Source: Sphingomonas sp. UV9
Lineage (GTDB): Bacteria > Pseudomonadota > Alphaproteobacteria > Sphingomonadales > Sphingomonadaceae
Direction of reading: 5' to 3'
Assembly: GCF_004101245.1 (NCBI RefSeq)
Contig: NZ_SCIN01000002.1
Span: 248,001-312,000, forward strand
DNA length: 64,000 nucleotides
The position numbers and the translations under genes were made by a program. This document shows, piece by piece, positions 8,117 to 18,075 of the stretch. Under the pieces are notes generated by a model. That model worked only from the letters and a program-made list of their open reading frames with translations. It was not told where the DNA came from and ran no database searches. Numbering within the stretch: position 1 is the first letter of the stretch; each line of letters starts with the position of its first letter.

Positions 8117-9441
8117 GACAGGGCGATCGCCGAGAGGGGCATGCTGATCGTGACCTCCGCGCCGCCGTCGTCGCAGTTCACGACGGACACGCCGCCACCG
8201 AGCTTGCGCATGACGTTGACCGCGAGAAACAGGCCGAGGCCGTGCCCGGGTTCGCGCTTGCTCGACTGATAGGGTTTGCCGAAGCTGGCGAGACGCTCCT
8301 CGCTGAACCCCGGCCCCCGATCGCGGACGATCAGCGCGAGATCGCCGCCATTGCGTTCGCCACGGAACGCGACCCAGTGCGGCGAGGCTTCGGCGGCGTT
8401 GTCGAGCACGTTGGCGATCACCTGTTTGAGCGCGGGATCGGAGACGACTTGCGGGTCATCGCCGACTCGGGTGGTGTAGTCGAACTCGACGCCCGCGTGC
8501 ACCGCGCGCCATTCGTCGACGATCGCGTCGAGGAACTGGTGGAGCGGCATGATCTCGGGCGCCTCGCCGCGCGCTTCGCCCGCGGACAGGAGGATGCCGG
8601 TGACGATCGCCTTGCAGCGCTGCACCTCGGACTGCATCTCGACGATCTCGGCCTGGAGATCGGCGTCCTGCGCGAGCGTCGGCATGCGACGCCAGTCGGC
8701 TAGGATGACCGCGATCGAGGCGAGCGGCGTGCCGAGTTCGTGCGCGGCGCCGGACGCGAGCAGGCCCATGCGGACGATATGATCCTCCTCGGCGGCTTGC
8801 TGGCGCAGATCGGCGAGCCGCGTGTCGCGCGCGCGCAGATTGCCGGTGATTCGGGTCATGAAGAGCATCAGCAGAGTTGCGATAAGCATGAAGCAGAGCA
8901 GCGAGCCGATCGTGTAGAGAACGAAATACTCGCCGCTATAATCGGCGGGCAGGATCAACGGTCGGTAGTAGAGCGTCAGCAGCCCGAAACAGACCGCAGT
9001 GACGCCGACGATCGCCCAGCTCGACCAGCGATCGAGGAGCACGGCGCCGAGCACGACGTGGAGCAGGTACAGCGAGATGAAGGGGTTGGTCGCGCCGCCC
9101 GCGAGATAGAGCTGCGTGGTGAGCAGTCCGACGTCGAACAGGAGCGCCAGCAGGAGCTGGATATTGGCCCCCTTGCGCCACCCGTATAGCGGCATGCTGA
9201 CCAGATTGAGCCCGACCCCCGCCGCCAGCGCCGCGAGCATCGGGATCATCGGCAGATCGAAGCCGAGCGCGAAGCGGGCGAACAATATGGTGACGAACTG
9301 GCCAGCAACGGCGATCCAGCGCAGCGTGACGAGCTGACGCATGTTGGCGTTGCCGGTCGCATCGGTGCGCGCGGTGGCGAGCGCGAGCCAGCGCTGCCAG
9401 CTTTGGCGTGCAACGCTTGGGCCCATGCCTGCCGATGTCAC
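8113..9441 (-). CDS. regB: RegB/PrrB/ActS-family redox sensor histidine kinase
   Basis: About 440 residues. Six membrane segments precede the kinase core. GGATNPF, the quinone-binding signature of RegB, lies in the third to fourth membrane region. The H-box AHELGTPLASI is the RegB type, followed by N-box LDNAAEASP and G-boxes DRGPGFSEE and GHGLGLFL. The GTG at 9441 overlaps the surf1 stop (GTGA); ATG 9426 is an alternative start. Known members sense ubiquinone redox state and phosphorylate RegA. Confidence 0.92.
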   Translation of the reverse strand: MTSAGMGPSVARQSWQRWLALATARTDATGNANMRQLVTLRWIAVAGQFVTILFARFALGFDLPMIPMLAALAAGVGLNLVSMPLYGWRKGANIQLLLALLFDVGLLTTQLYLAGGATNPFISLYLLHVVLGAVLLDRWSSWAIVGVTAVCFGLLTLYYRPLILPADYSGEYFVLYTIGSLLCFMLIATLLMLFMTRITGNLRARDTRLADLRQQAAEEDHIVRMGLLASGAAHELGTPLASIAVILADWRRMPTLAQDADLQAEIVEMQSEVQRCKAIVTGILLSAGEARGEAPEIMPLHQFLDAIVDEWRAVHAGVEFDYTTRVGDDPQVVSDPALKQVIANVLDNAAEASPHWVAFRGERNGGDLALIVRDRGPGFSEERLASFGKPYQSSKREPGHGLGLFLAVNVMRKLGGGVSVVNCDDGGAEVTISMPLSAIALS

Positions 9442-10163
9442 GTGTCGAGCGCCCCTTGCCGCTTGCGGGCATCCTGCCGCACGAACACGATGAAAGCGAC
9501 GATCGTCATCGCGGCGAGCGCGAACCAGGTTAGCATGTAGACGAGGTGGTTGTTCGGGAAGGCGATGATCGTCAGTCCGCCGACCGGCGCGGCGGTCCCG
9601 GACTTGTCGGCGTCGACGAAATACGGCGCGACGTTCGACAGGCCGCGGGCCGTGGCGATCGCGGCGACATCGCGCGAATACCATTTGCCCGCGGCCGGAT
9701 CGTTGCTGCGCAGGAAGCCGCCCTTGGGTTCGGTGATGCGGAGATAGCCGGTGATCGTCACTGGGCCGGTGGGCTTGGCGTAGTTGGTGCGCTGTTCGGG
9801 CGAGACGTAGCCGCGGTTGACGAGGACGGTGAAGCCTTGGTGAGTCCGAAACGGAGTGACGACCCAGTATCCGCTGCCGAGCGCAGTCGCCGCGCGGACC
9901 AGCGTTTCACGGCTATTATCGAGAACGCCGTCGAGCCGGATGCGGCGATAGGCATCGGTCGTGGCGGAGATAGCGCCCCAGCCTGTGGGTCCGGGTGGTG
10001 CAACCGGTGCGGCATGGGCCCGAGCCGCCACCTGATCGATCAGGTTCAACTTCCAGGCACGGCGCTCGATCTGCCAGATGCCGAGCGCCATGAACCCGGC
10101 GAACAGCAACAGCGCGACCAGGCCTGCAACATAGACGGCAGGGCCCGGTCGCGTGCTCATCAC
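9438..10163 (-). CDS. SURF1-family oxidase assembly protein
   Basis: 241 residues with a membrane segment at each end (near residues 10-30 and 210-232) around a periplasmic domain, the standard SURF1/Shy1 topology. It contains the family landmarks GYWVVTPFRT and VLVNRGYVSPE. SURF1 helps insert heme a into oxidases. Its position directly behind cyoD (ATGA overlap) suggests that it serves this quinol oxidase, as described for Surf1q and the ba3 quinol oxidase of Paracoccus denitrificans. Confidence 0.92.
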   Translation of the reverse strand: MMSTRPGPAVYVAGLVALLLFAGFMALGIWQIERRAWKLNLIDQVAARAHAAPVAPPGPTGWGAISATTDAYRRIRLDGVLDNSRETLVRAATALGSGYWVVTPFRTHQGFTVLVNRGYVSPEQRTNYAKPTGPVTITGYLRITEPKGGFLRSNDPAAGKWYSRDVAAIATARGLSNVAPYFVDADKSGTAAPVGGLTIIAFPNNHLVYMLTWFALAAMTIVAFIVFVRQDARKRQGALDT

Positions 10164-10552
10164 ATGTCTGCCGCGGCCTGCATCGGCATCATGTTCGTGT
10201 TCATGTGATACATCACCCAGATCGATCCACTGAGCGTGATGACGACGAGGATGATCGTGAAGATCAGCGCCATCATCGTCCAGCCGCCCTCCGACTTGCC
10301 GCTCATGTGCAGGAAGTAGATCATGTGGACGACGATCTGCGCGACCGCGAACACCATCACGACGAGCGCGGCGGTCGACGGATCCTTGAACGCGCCGGTC
10401 ATCACGGCCCAGAACGGGATCGCGGTCAGGATGACCGAGAGGAAGAACCCCTTGAGGTAGCTGCCACGGGTGCCGTGCGAGGCATGATCGCCGTGATCGC
10501 CATGGCCGTGATCCGCATGCGCATCATGCGGGGTTGCGTGCGTGTCGCTCAT
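10160..10552 (-). CDS. cyoD: cytochrome bo3-type ubiquinol oxidase subunit IV
   Basis: 130 residues. The N-terminus is histidine- and aspartate-rich (residues 5-26), then three membrane helices include [12 protein letters not shown], the characteristic CyoD/CtaF motif. The ATG at 10552 overlaps the cyoC stop; the longer open frame upstream runs inside cyoC and is rejected. CyoD is needed for assembly of the CuB site in E. coli. Confidence 0.93.
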   Translation of the reverse strand: MSDTHATPHDAHADHGHGDHGDHASHGTRGSYLKGFFLSVILTAIPFWAVMTGAFKDPSTAALVVMVFAVAQIVVHMIYFLHMSGKSEGGWTMMALIFTIILVVITLSGSIWVMYHMNTNMMPMQAAADM

Positions 10553-11187
10553 CGTAGGGTGCCCATCAGATAGACGAAGGTGAAGACGCCGATCCAGATG
10601 ACGTCGAGGAAATGCCAGAACATGCTGAGGCACATCAGGCGGCGCTTGTTCGCGGCGATCAGACCGTGCTTCTGCACCTGCACCATCAGCGTGACGAGCC
10701 AGATCAGGCCCATCGTGACGTGCAGCCCGTGCGTGCCGACGAGCGTGAAGAACGACGACAGGAACGCACTGCGCGTCGGCCCTGCACCCTCATGGATAAG
10801 AGTGGCGAACTCGTACATTTCGATCGACAGGAATGCCAAGCCGAACAGGCCGGTGCAGACCAGCCACATCTGCATGATGCGCTGGCGACCTTCCTCCATC
10901 GACAGCATCGCGAAGCCGTAGGTGATCGACGAGAACAGCAGCATCGCGGTGTTCACCGCCACCAGCGGCAGCTCGAAGATCTCCTTCGGGCTGGGGCCGC
11001 CGGCATAGCTGTTGCCGAGCACGGCGTACGCCGCGAACAGCACCGCGAAGATGAGGCAATCGCTCATCAGGTACATCCAGAAGCCCAGCATCGTGCTGCC
11101 GCCATCGGGATGCTCATGCTCGTCCAGGTCGTAGAACGAGACGGGTTTGGTCTCGTTCAGGCCGTCCTTCATGGGTATTGCGGACAT
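10549..11187 (-). CDS. cyoC: cytochrome bo3-type ubiquinol oxidase subunit III
   Basis: 212 residues with five predicted membrane helices, as in E. coli CyoC. Landmarks are [21 protein letters not shown] near the start and [19 protein letters not shown] near residue 140. It lies 4 bp downstream of cyoB. Subunit III is a structural inner-membrane component of the oxidase and carries no metal. Confidence 0.95.
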   Translation of the reverse strand: MSAIPMKDGLNETKPVSFYDLDEHEHPDGGSTMLGFWMYLMSDCLIFAVLFAAYAVLGNSYAGGPSPKEIFELPLVAVNTAMLLFSSITYGFAMLSMEEGRQRIMQMWLVCTGLFGLAFLSIEMYEFATLIHEGAGPTRSAFLSSFFTLVGTHGLHVTMGLIWLVTLMVQVQKHGLIAANKRRLMCLSMFWHFLDVIWIGVFTFVYLMGTLR

Positions 11188-11191
11188 CGCG

Positions 11192-13192
11192 TCAGGCTCC
11201 CTGGGTCGCGAGCTGGCGGGTGCGCGCGTCCTCGCTGGCGATCACATCCTCGACCGGGATGTGGAAGTCGCGCTTGTAGTTGAAGGTGTGGAAGATCGTC
11301 GTCGCAAAGATGCCGACCAGCGTCAGTCCTGCAAGCCACCAGATGTACCAGATCATCGCGAAGCCGAACGCCACGCTCAGTCCGGCGAGCACGACGCCCG
11401 TTCCCGTACCGCTCGGCATGTGGATCGACTTGAAGCCACTGACCGGACGGACCGCCTTGCGCTCCTTCATGTCGTACCAGGCATCCAGGTCGTGGACGAT
11501 CGGCGTGAACGCGAAGTTGTACTCCGGCGGCGGCGACGAGGTCGCCCACTCCAGCGTGCGGCCGTTCCACGGATCGCCGGTAAGGTCGGCGAGCTTCTCG
11601 CGGTTCCGGATGCTGACGAAGATCTGCATCAGGAAGGCACCGATACCGGCGGCGATCAGGGCTGCACCAAAGGCGGCGATGACGAACCAGATCTGCAGGT
11701 TCGGATCGTCGAAATAGCGCATCCGGCGGGTCACGCCCATCAGGCCGAGCACGTAGAGCGGCATGAAGGCGAAGTAGAAGCCCACGACCCAGCACCAGAA
11801 CGAGATCTTGCCCCAGGTCTGGTCAAGCTTGAAGCCGAACGCCTTGGGGAACCAGTAGTTGATCCCCGCGAACATGCCGAACAGCGTGCCGCCGATGATC
11901 ACGTTATGGAAATGCGCGACCAGGAACAGCGAGTTGTGCAGCACGAAGTCGGCAGGCGGCACCGCGAGCAGGACGCCGGTCATGCCGCCGATCGTGAAGG
12001 TCACCATGAAGGCGATCGTCCACATCATCGGCAGTTCGAACCGGATCCGGCCCTTGTACATCGTGAACAGCCAGTTGAAGATCTTGGCCCCGGTCGGGAT
12101 CGAGATGATCATCGTGGTGATCCCGAAGAACGAGTTCACGCTCGCGCCCGACCCCATCGTGAAGAAGTGGTGCAGCCAGACCAGGTAGGCGAGGATCGTG
12201 ATGACGAGCGTCGCATAGACCATCGAGCTGTAGCCGAAGAGGCGCTTGCCCGAGAAGGTCGAGGTGACTTCCGAGAAGATGCCGAACGCCGGCAGGACGA
12301 GGATGTAGACCTCCGGGTGACCCCAGATCCAGATCAGGTTGACGTACATCATCGGGTTGCCGCCCGAGTCGTTCGTGAAGAACGCGGTGCCGATGTAACG
12401 GTCGAGCGACAGCATCGCGAGAACCGCGGTCAGCACCGGGAAGGCGGCGACGATCAGGATGTTGGTGCACAGCGACGTCCAGGTGAAGATCGGCATCTTC
12501 ATCATGGTCATGCCAGGCGCGCGCATCTTGACGATGGTCGCGACCAGATTGACGCCGGACAACAGCGTCCCGATGCCCGCGATCTGCAAGGCCCAGATAT
12601 AATAGTCGACACCGACGTCTGGCGAATAGGCCAGTCCCGAGAGGGGGGGCATCGCCAGCCAGCCGGTCCGCGCGAACTCGCCGATGAACAGCGACATCAT
12701 GACGATCACGGCACCGGCCGTGGTCATCCAGAAGCTGAAATTGTTGAGGAACGGGAACGACACGTCGCGCGCGCCGATCTGGAGCGGGACGACATAGTTC
12801 ATCAGGCCCGTGACCATCGGCATCGCCACGAAGAAGATCATGATCACGCCGTGCGCGGTGAAGACCTGGTCATAGTGATGCGCGGTCAGGTACCCTTCGG
12901 ACCCGTTGAACGCCATCGCTTGCTGCGCGCGCATCATGATCGCGTCGGAGAATCCGCGCAACAGCATGACGATCGCGAGGATCATGTACATGATCCCGAT
13001 CTTCTTGTGATCCACGCTGGTGAACCACTCGTTCCACAGATAGCCCCAGACCTTGAAATAGGTCAGCGCGGCGACGAGCCCTAGCCCGCCGATCGCCACC
13101 ATCGCGAAGGTGGCGACGACGATCGGTTCGTGCAGCGGCAGCGACTCCAGGGTCAGGCGGCCGAAGATTGTCTTCAACAATGTGTCGTTCAT
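11192..13192 (-). CDS. cyoB: cytochrome bo3-type ubiquinol oxidase subunit I
   Basis: 666 residues, the same length class as E. coli CyoB (663). The quinol-site residues are present: Arg and Asp in [15 protein letters not shown], His and Gln in [14 protein letters not shown], which also carries the low-spin heme ligand. The CuB-histidine/tyrosine region is in [19 protein letters not shown], and HHFFTMG follows. It pumps protons while reducing oxygen with electrons from ubiquinol. It sits between cyoA and cyoC with gaps under 10 bp. Confidence 0.97.
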   Translation of the reverse strand: MNDTLLKTIFGRLTLESLPLHEPIVVATFAMVAIGGLGLVAALTYFKVWGYLWNEWFTSVDHKKIGIMYMILAIVMLLRGFSDAIMMRAQQAMAFNGSEGYLTAHHYDQVFTAHGVIMIFFVAMPMVTGLMNYVVPLQIGARDVSFPFLNNFSFWMTTAGAVIVMMSLFIGEFARTGWLAMPPLSGLAYSPDVGVDYYIWALQIAGIGTLLSGVNLVATIVKMRAPGMTMMKMPIFTWTSLCTNILIVAAFPVLTAVLAMLSLDRYIGTAFFTNDSGGNPMMYVNLIWIWGHPEVYILVLPAFGIFSEVTSTFSGKRLFGYSSMVYATLVITILAYLVWLHHFFTMGSGASVNSFFGITTMIISIPTGAKIFNWLFTMYKGRIRFELPMMWTIAFMVTFTIGGMTGVLLAVPPADFVLHNSLFLVAHFHNVIIGGTLFGMFAGINYWFPKAFGFKLDQTWGKISFWCWVVGFYFAFMPLYVLGLMGVTRRMRYFDDPNLQIWFVIAAFGAALIAAGIGAFLMQIFVSIRNREKLADLTGDPWNGRTLEWATSSPPPEYNFAFTPIVHDLDAWYDMKERKAVRPVSGFKSIHMPSGTGTGVVLAGLSVAFGFAMIWYIWWLAGLTLVGIFATTIFHTFNYKRDFHIPVEDVIASEDARTRQLATQGA

Positions 13193-13201
13193 GATGTGTC
13201 T

Positions 13202-14431
13202 CTAGCCGTTGGCGACGGGGCGCGTGCCCGGCATGATGGAGGGGGTCAGCATCGTATGGTTGCGGTTGGCGTCCGAGCCGGGCGCGCTGTTGGCGCCGTC
13301 CCGTTTTATGTCGGCCGGCGCGGTCCAGTGTTTACCGCTGCCCTTTTCGTCGGCCTCCTTCATGAGCGCGCCTTCGACGCGCTCCGACCCCCCTTGTGGA
13401 CCCTTGCCGCCATTGACTCCGGGCATGGCCATGTCTGCATGCGAGTCGCCGCCGGTTTTGCCGCCGTGCATCATCTGCGACATGCAGACCTTGCCAGGCT
13501 GGACGCACTGCTCGACGACCAGCTTGAACATGCCCTGCTCGACCGCGTTGTAATAGCGGACCGGGACCTTCTCGCTTGGCTTTTCCAGCTGGAGATAGCT
13601 GGCGCGGTTCAGACCACCGCCACGCTGCTTGACCTGGTTGATCCAGGCGTCGAAGCCCGCGTCGCTGACGCCGTGGAAGCGGAAGCGCATCCCCGAGAAT
13701 CCAGCGCCGCTATAGTTGGACGAGAAGCCCTCGTAATTGCCGGGCTTGTTGATGACCGCGTTCAGCGTCGTCTGCATGCCCGGCATGGTGTAGATCATGC
13801 CGGCGAGCGCAGGGATGTAGAACGCGTTCATCACCGACGACGAGGTCATCTGGAAGCGAATCGGCCGATCGACCGGCGCGGCGAGTTCATTGACCGTGGC
13901 GATGCCGTATTCCGGGTAGATGAACAGCCACTTCCAATCGAGCGCGACGACCTGCACCTCGAGCGGCTTGCCCGCGCCATTGGGCCCGTTGCCCGCCTGC
14001 TGCTTGTCGACGAGGTTGCCGACCGGCACGTTGTTCGCCAGCGTCGGGGTGTCGGGCTTGATGCGGCCAAGCGGACGATACGGATCGAGCAGATGCGTGC
14101 TGGTCCAGGTCAGCGCGCCGAGCGCGATGATGATCAGCAGCGGCACGCCCCAGATCAGCAGTTCGAGGCCGACCGAGTGATCCCAGTTGGGCTCGTACTT
14201 GGCGGTCGTGTTCGACTGGCGATAGCGGAACGCGAACACGAGCGTCAGGATGATCACCGGAACGATGATCAGCAGCATCAAGCCGGTCGCGATCAGGACG
14301 AGGTCGCGCTGCTGCACTGCGATATCGCCCGACGGCGACATCACCACCCAGTTGCAGCCGCTGGTCAGCAGCGCAAGCGGCAGAGCGACAAGCCATTTTT
14401 TCGCGCGGGAAACGGTTTTCTCAACGATCAT
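13202..14431 (-). CDS. cyoA: cytochrome bo3-type ubiquinol oxidase subunit II
   Basis: 409 residues. The signal peptide ends in a lipobox (LLTSGC), followed by two membrane helices and a periplasmic cupredoxin domain. CuA cysteine ligands are absent at the usual place, as expected for quinol rather than cytochrome c oxidases. LDWKWLFIYPEYGIATVNEL is the CyoA hallmark. A Met/His-rich tail (MSQMMHGG, HADMAMPG) plus about 50 further residues resembles the Met/His-rich tail of E. coli CyoA. First gene of the operon. Confidence 0.95.
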   Translation of the reverse strand: MIVEKTVSRAKKWLVALPLALLTSGCNWVVMSPSGDIAVQQRDLVLIATGLMLLIIVPVIILTLVFAFRYRQSNTTAKYEPNWDHSVGLELLIWGVPLLIIIALGALTWTSTHLLDPYRPLGRIKPDTPTLANNVPVGNLVDKQQAGNGPNGAGKPLEVQVVALDWKWLFIYPEYGIATVNELAAPVDRPIRFQMTSSSVMNAFYIPALAGMIYTMPGMQTTLNAVINKPGNYEGFSSNYSGAGFSGMRFRFHGVSDAGFDAWINQVKQRGGGLNRASYLQLEKPSEKVPVRYYNAVEQGMFKLVVEQCVQPGKVCMSQMMHGGKTGGDSHADMAMPGVNGGKGPQGGSERVEGALMKEADEKGSGKHWTAPADIKRDGANSAPGSDANRNHTMLTPSIMPGTRPVANG

Positions 14432-14467
14432 GCGGATCCCCTACGCCTAGCGCGTGCCGCACTACAG

Positions 14468-14482
14468 TGGACAATTTGTCCA
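14468..14482. promoter_or_regulatory. perfect 15-bp inverted repeat, candidate operator between cyoA and the transporter gene
   Basis: TGGACAATTTGTCCA is an exact palindrome around a central T. It lies in the 173-bp divergent intergenic space, 37 bp upstream of the cyoA start and 123 bp upstream of the transporter start. Its symmetry and position suggest a repressor or activator site. The protein that binds it is unknown; RegA sites are less symmetrical. Confidence 0.5.
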
Positions 14483-14604
14483 ATGGGCGCTGCACTGCAA
14501 CATCGGCATGGCTTTATCATGACCAAGGGTAGCATAGATTGCCCCTGCCCGCATCCGCCGGAACAGCGTATGATGGGTCCGCGCCCCGAAGAGCGAGTTG
14601 AAGA

Positions 14605-15936
14605 ATGAGTGCTAACACGATCCCCGAGACGAGCTTCGAAGCCGATGCTCGCAGTATCCATAGCGACGGCGAGCACGTCACGCCCGGCGTGATCGCGATC
14701 GGCGTGGTGATCGGCCGCACCTCGGAATTCTTCGATTTCTTCGTGTTCGCGATCGCCTCGGTGCTGGTGTTCCCGACTCTGGTGTTCCCGTATGTCGACC
14801 GGTTGCAGGGCACGCTGTATTCGTTCGCCGTGTTCGCGCTGGCGTTCTTCGCCCGCCCGATCGGCACGATCATCTTCATCGCCGTCGATCGCGCCTATGG
14901 CCGCAGCGTCAAGCTGACGATCTCGCTGTTCCTGCTCGGCACGTCGACGGTCGCGATGGGGTTCATCCCCAGCTACGACTCGGTCGGCAACTGGTCGGTC
15001 GCGATCCTCGCCCTTCTTCGCATCGGCCAGGGCGTCGCGCTCGGCGGCGCGTGGGACGGCCTTGCCTCGCTGCTGTCGCTCAATTCGCCCGAAAAACATC
15101 GCGGCTGGTACGCGATGCTGCCGCAGCTGGGCGCGCCGATCGGCTTGCTGGTTGCGAGCGGGTTGTTCGCGTTCTTCGTTGCCGCGCTGCCGACCGAGGA
15201 TTTCTTCGCCTGGGGCTGGCGCTATCCCTTCTTCGTGGCGTTCGCGATCAACGTCGTCGCACTGTTCGCCCGCCTTCGCCTCGTGGTGACGCCGGAATTC
15301 GAAGAGATGTACGCCAAGCGCGAGCTCGAGCCGGCGCCGGTCGTCGAGACGATCCAGTCGCAGTGGAAGGCGATCTGGCTCGGTTCGTTCGTGCCGCTCG
15401 CCAGCTTCGCGCTGTTCCACATGGTCACGGTGTTCCCGCTGTCGTGGGTCGTGCTGTTCACGCGCGAGGCACCAGCGCGCTTCCTGATGGTCGAGGTGAT
15501 CGGCGCGGTGATCGGGATCGGCGCGATGCTGGTATCGGGCTTGCTCGCAGACCGGTTCGGCCGTCGCACGATGCTGGGCACGATCGCGGTGTTGATCGCG
15601 CTGTTCGCGATCGCCGCACCGTCGCTGCTCGATGGCGGCGACGTCGGCGAGCGACTGTTCATGGGCATCGGCTTCCTGCTGTTCGGTCTGTCGTTCGGGC
15701 AGTCGTCGGGCGCGATCGCGTCGAGCCTGTCGCCGCAGCACCGCTACACGGGATCGGCGCTGACGACCGATCTCGCCTGGCTGTTCGGCGCGGGCTTCGC
15801 GCCGCTGGCGGCCCTGTTGCTGACGAGCAAGCTGGGGCTGGCGGCGAGCGGGGCATACCTGTTCTCGGGCGCTGTGTTCACGCTGATCGCACTGGGTCTG
15901 AACAAGCAGTTGGCCAAGCGCGACATCGCGCGCTGA
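14605..15936 (+). CDS. MHS-family major facilitator transporter
   Basis: 443 residues with about 12 membrane segments. The start GVVIGRTSEFFDFFVFAIASV and the motif ALAFFARPIGTIIF match the metabolite:H+ symporter branch (ProP, ShiA, KgtP). A loop motif LADRFGRRTMLG lies between helices 8 and 9. It probably imports an organic acid or compatible solute with protons. It is divergent from cyoA and convergent with ccmB, so it stands alone. The substrate cannot be read from sequence. Confidence 0.85.
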   Translation: MSANTIPETSFEADARSIHSDGEHVTPGVIAIGVVIGRTSEFFDFFVFAIASVLVFPTLVFPYVDRLQGTLYSFAVFALAFFARPIGTIIFIAVDRAYGRSVKLTISLFLLGTSTVAMGFIPSYDSVGNWSVAILALLRIGQGVALGGAWDGLASLLSLNSPEKHRGWYAMLPQLGAPIGLLVASGLFAFFVAALPTEDFFAWGWRYPFFVAFAINVVALFARLRLVVTPEFEEMYAKRELEPAPVVETIQSQWKAIWLGSFVPLASFALFHMVTVFPLSWVVLFTREAPARFLMVEVIGAVIGIGAMLVSGLLADRFGRRTMLGTIAVLIALFAIAAPSLLDGGDVGERLFMGIGFLLFGLSFGQSSGAIASSLSPQHRYTGSALTTDLAWLFGAGFAPLAALLLTSKLGLAASGAYLFSGAVFTLIALGLNKQLAKRDIAR

Positions 15937-15950
15937 GCTGATATCGGGAC

Positions 15951-16592
15951 TTAATCCAGGGCCGCGCGGATGGCGGCGGCGGCGATGAAGGGGGCGCCAG
16001 CGACCAGCACGAGGCTGACCGCGGCGAGAAGCTTTACCGCCCCGGCACCGCCCGCAGGGTCCAGCGAGCCTGCACCGAAGATGAGCAACGGGACGGCGAG
16101 GGGGAGCATCACCAGACCCGTCACCGCCCCGCCGCCGCGAACGCCAGCGACCAGCGCGCTGGTGACGACCGCGAGCGCCGCCAGGCCGGGCGTGCCGATG
16201 AGCAGACCGATCTCGACTCGCAGCAAGGTGTCCGCCGACAGGTTGAGCAGGCCGGCGGCGATCACCGCGGCGAGAATCAGCGGCGGGCCGAAGCCGAGCC
16301 AGTGCGCGATCGTCTTCGCCATCGCGACCGAGGTCATCGACAGGCCGCGCACCGCGAACTGATCGAAGACGCCAGCCTCCAGATCCGGGCCGATCAGGCG
16401 TTCGACCGGGAGCAGGGCCGCGAGCAGCGCTGCGGTCCAGATCACGCCGCCACCGATCCGTGCGAGCAGCGCCGCATCCGGCCCGATCGCGAACGGGAAC
16501 AACGTGGCGACCAGCAGGAAGAACGCGACGACCAGCGTCGCGCCGCCACTCGATACGCTCCGGCGAAGGTCGCGGCGGATGAGCGCGATCAC
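15951..16592 (-). CDS. ccmB: heme exporter protein CcmB
   Basis: 213 residues, all hydrophobic with six membrane helices. LIGPDLEAGVFDQF in the first half is a conserved CcmB loop, and LPLAVPLLIFGAGSL near residue 160 is typical of the second half. GTG at 16592 overlaps the ccmA stop (GTGA). With CcmA it forms the ABC complex needed to release heme from CcmE in system I cytochrome c maturation. The other ccm genes are not in the window. Confidence 0.93.
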   Translation of the reverse strand: MIALIRRDLRRSVSSGGATLVVAFFLLVATLFPFAIGPDAALLARIGGGVIWTAALLAALLPVERLIGPDLEAGVFDQFAVRGLSMTSVAMAKTIAHWLGFGPPLILAAVIAAGLLNLSADTLLRVEIGLLIGTPGLAALAVVTSALVAGVRGGGAVTGLVMLPLAVPLLIFGAGSLDPAGGAGAVKLLAAVSLVLVAGAPFIAAAAIRAALD

Positions 16593-17161
16593 AGGCCGAT
16601 CTCCTGCGCGCCCGGCAGCGATAGCGGCAGGTGGGTGGCGACGAGCGCGATGCCGCCGCCGGCGCGGTGTCGGGCGATCAATGCCTCCAGTCGCGTGACC
16701 GAGGCCGTGTCGAGACCGTTGGCGGGTTCGTCGAGCAGCCAGACCGGCGCTTCGCTGGCCGCGATTCGCGCGATGGCGGCGCGGCGGCGTTGGCCGGTAG
16801 AGAGGAGTCGGACGGGTATGTCGGCCAGCGCTTCGAGATCGAGCGCCTGCAACGCGTGGGCAACGCGCGCTTCGGGATCGGGCGCGCGATCGAGGCTGGC
16901 CCAGAAATGGAGTGCGGCGACGAGCGTACGGTCGGTGTCGAGCGCGCTGGCTTCGGTGAGCAGCGCCCTGTCCGCATCGCACGTCACGGCGCCTTCGAAC
17001 GGCGCAAGCAGGCCGGCGGCGATGCGGATCAGGCTCGACTTGCCGATGCCGTTGGCGCCGGTGACGACCGCTGCGTCGCCGGGTGCGAGATCGAACGACA
17101 CGCTCGAGAACAACATCCGCCCGCCCCGTACGCACGCGACGTCGCGAAACGCGAGGCTCAT
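16589..17161 (-). CDS. ccmA: heme exporter ATP-binding protein CcmA
   Basis: 190 residues, short as usual for CcmA. Walker A GANGIGKSSL (near residue 35), signature LLSTGQRRRAAIAR and Walker B VWLLDEPANGLD are all present, with a switch His in VATHLP. The start [10 protein letters not shown] overlaps the stop of the upstream metalloprotease gene (ATGA). It energises the CcmAB complex in cytochrome c biogenesis. Confidence 0.95.
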   Translation of the reverse strand: MSLAFRDVACVRGGRMLFSSVSFDLAPGDAAVVTGANGIGKSSLIRIAAGLLAPFEGAVTCDADRALLTEASALDTDRTLVAALHFWASLDRAPDPEARVAHALQALDLEALADIPVRLLSTGQRRRAAIARIAASEAPVWLLDEPANGLDTASVTRLEALIARHRAGGGIALVATHLPLSLPGAQEIGL

Positions 17162-17592
17162 GTGGCCGAATCTTCTGCAGCATCTTCGAGCGCGTGCATG
17201 TCGTCGTCGCTGAGGCCGAAATGATGCCCGATCTCGTGGATCGTGACGTGCGCGACGAGATCGTCGAGACGGACGCCGGTCTCGATCCATTCTTCCAGGA
17301 TCGCGCGACGGTACAGGACGATGCGGTCGGGCATCGCCCCGGAGTCCATCGACGATTTCTCGCCGAGCGGGCGACCGTGGTAAAGGCCGGACAGGTCCAG
17401 CGGATGCTCCAGGCCGAGTGCGGCGAGCGTCTCTTCGTCGGCATAGTCCTCGACTGCGAAGACGATGTCGCCGAGATGCTGGGCGAACTGAGCCGGTAGC
17501 CTGGCGATCGTCGCGCGGCAGATCGCTTCGATCATGTCGGCGTCGGGGGCTTCCCCAAGGCTCCGGCCGTGTATTGCTGCTTGCCCGCTCAT
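17158..17592 (-). CDS. minimal zincin-type metallopeptidase family protein
   Basis: 144 residues. The C-terminal part has the zinc motif [14 protein letters not shown] (HExxH, with a downstream acidic residue), as in the DUF1025/PF06262 family. GVYRGRPL-like text appears as [12 protein letters not shown], and YRRAILEEW precedes the motif, both typical. Start chosen at MSGQAAIHG; a further ATG lies 12 bp upstream. It is coupled to ccmA. The cellular substrate of the family is unknown. Confidence 0.85.
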   Translation of the reverse strand: MSGQAAIHGRSLGEAPDADMIEAICRATIARLPAQFAQHLGDIVFAVEDYADEETLAALGLEHPLDLSGLYHGRPLGEKSSMDSGAMPDRIVLYRRAILEEWIETGVRLDDLVAHVTIHEIGHHFGLSDDDMHALEDAAEDSAT

Positions 17593-17640
17593 GCCGCCAG
17601 CCATAGTCGGTGGCGAACTATGGCGGCAAGGGAGAGCCCG

Positions 17641-17937
17641 ATGATCGAAGCGCTGAACGAAACGGAGCGGGCCGAGGCGCTCGATGGGCTGGACGAGTGG
17701 GATTACGACGACGCGCGCGATGCGATCACGCGGACGATCGTGTTCGCCGATTTCGTCGAGGCGTTCGGCTTCATGGCGCAGGTCGCGCTGATCGCCGAGC
17801 GCGCCAACCATCATCCGGAGTGGAAGAACGTGTGGAACCGGGTGGAGATCTTGCTGACCACGCATGACGCGGGAGGCTTGAGCCCGCGCGATATCGAGAT
17901 GGCCGAAGCGATCGACGCGATCGTCGGGGACGCCTGA
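17641..17937 (+). CDS. phhB: 4a-hydroxytetrahydrobiopterin dehydratase (pterin-4a-carbinolamine dehydratase)
   Basis: 98 residues, the usual PCD length. The active-site block [20 protein letters not shown] with the His-His pair is clear, followed by [17 protein letters not shown], the family's C-terminal signature. It regenerates pterin cofactor for aromatic amino acid hydroxylases by dehydrating the 4a-carbinolamine. No phenylalanine hydroxylase gene is in the window. It is divergent from the metallopeptidase gene. Confidence 0.93.
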   Translation: MIEALNETERAEALDGLDEWDYDDARDAITRTIVFADFVEAFGFMAQVALIAERANHHPEWKNVWNRVEILLTTHDAGGLSPRDIEMAEAIDAIVGDA

Positions 17938-17944
17938 GAAATCA

Positions 17945-18069
17945 ATCCTCCCCCGCCAGGGGGAGGTGGCTGGCGCTTGCCAGACGGAGGGGGCGGTAAG
18001 CGACCACCGACGTTCCGTGTCCTCCCCCTCCGTCACCGTCGGCAGCACCTCCCACTTGCGGGGGAGGAT
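17945..18069. repeat. nested palindromic repeat between convergent genes
   Basis: Outer arms read ATCCTCCCCCGCCAGGGGGA and, inverted, TCCCACTTGCGGGGGAGGAT. Inner arms are GACGGAGGGGG and CCCCCTCCGTC. The element fills nearly all of the gap between the pterin dehydratase and SDR genes, which converge on it, so its transcript would fold strongly and may end both messages. No coding content. Confidence 0.8.
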
Positions 18070-18075
18070 CGAAGT

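Noticed and set aside
11147..13084. A 645-codon open frame opposite cyoB.
   Set aside because: cyoB is certain from quinol-site and heme residues; the opposite frame has the repetitive Arg/His/Asp composition of a mirror frame.
13202..13560. The Met/His-rich tail of CyoA considered as a new metal-binding feature.
   Set aside because: E. coli CyoA has a comparable Met/His-rich C-terminus, so this is within the family's range.
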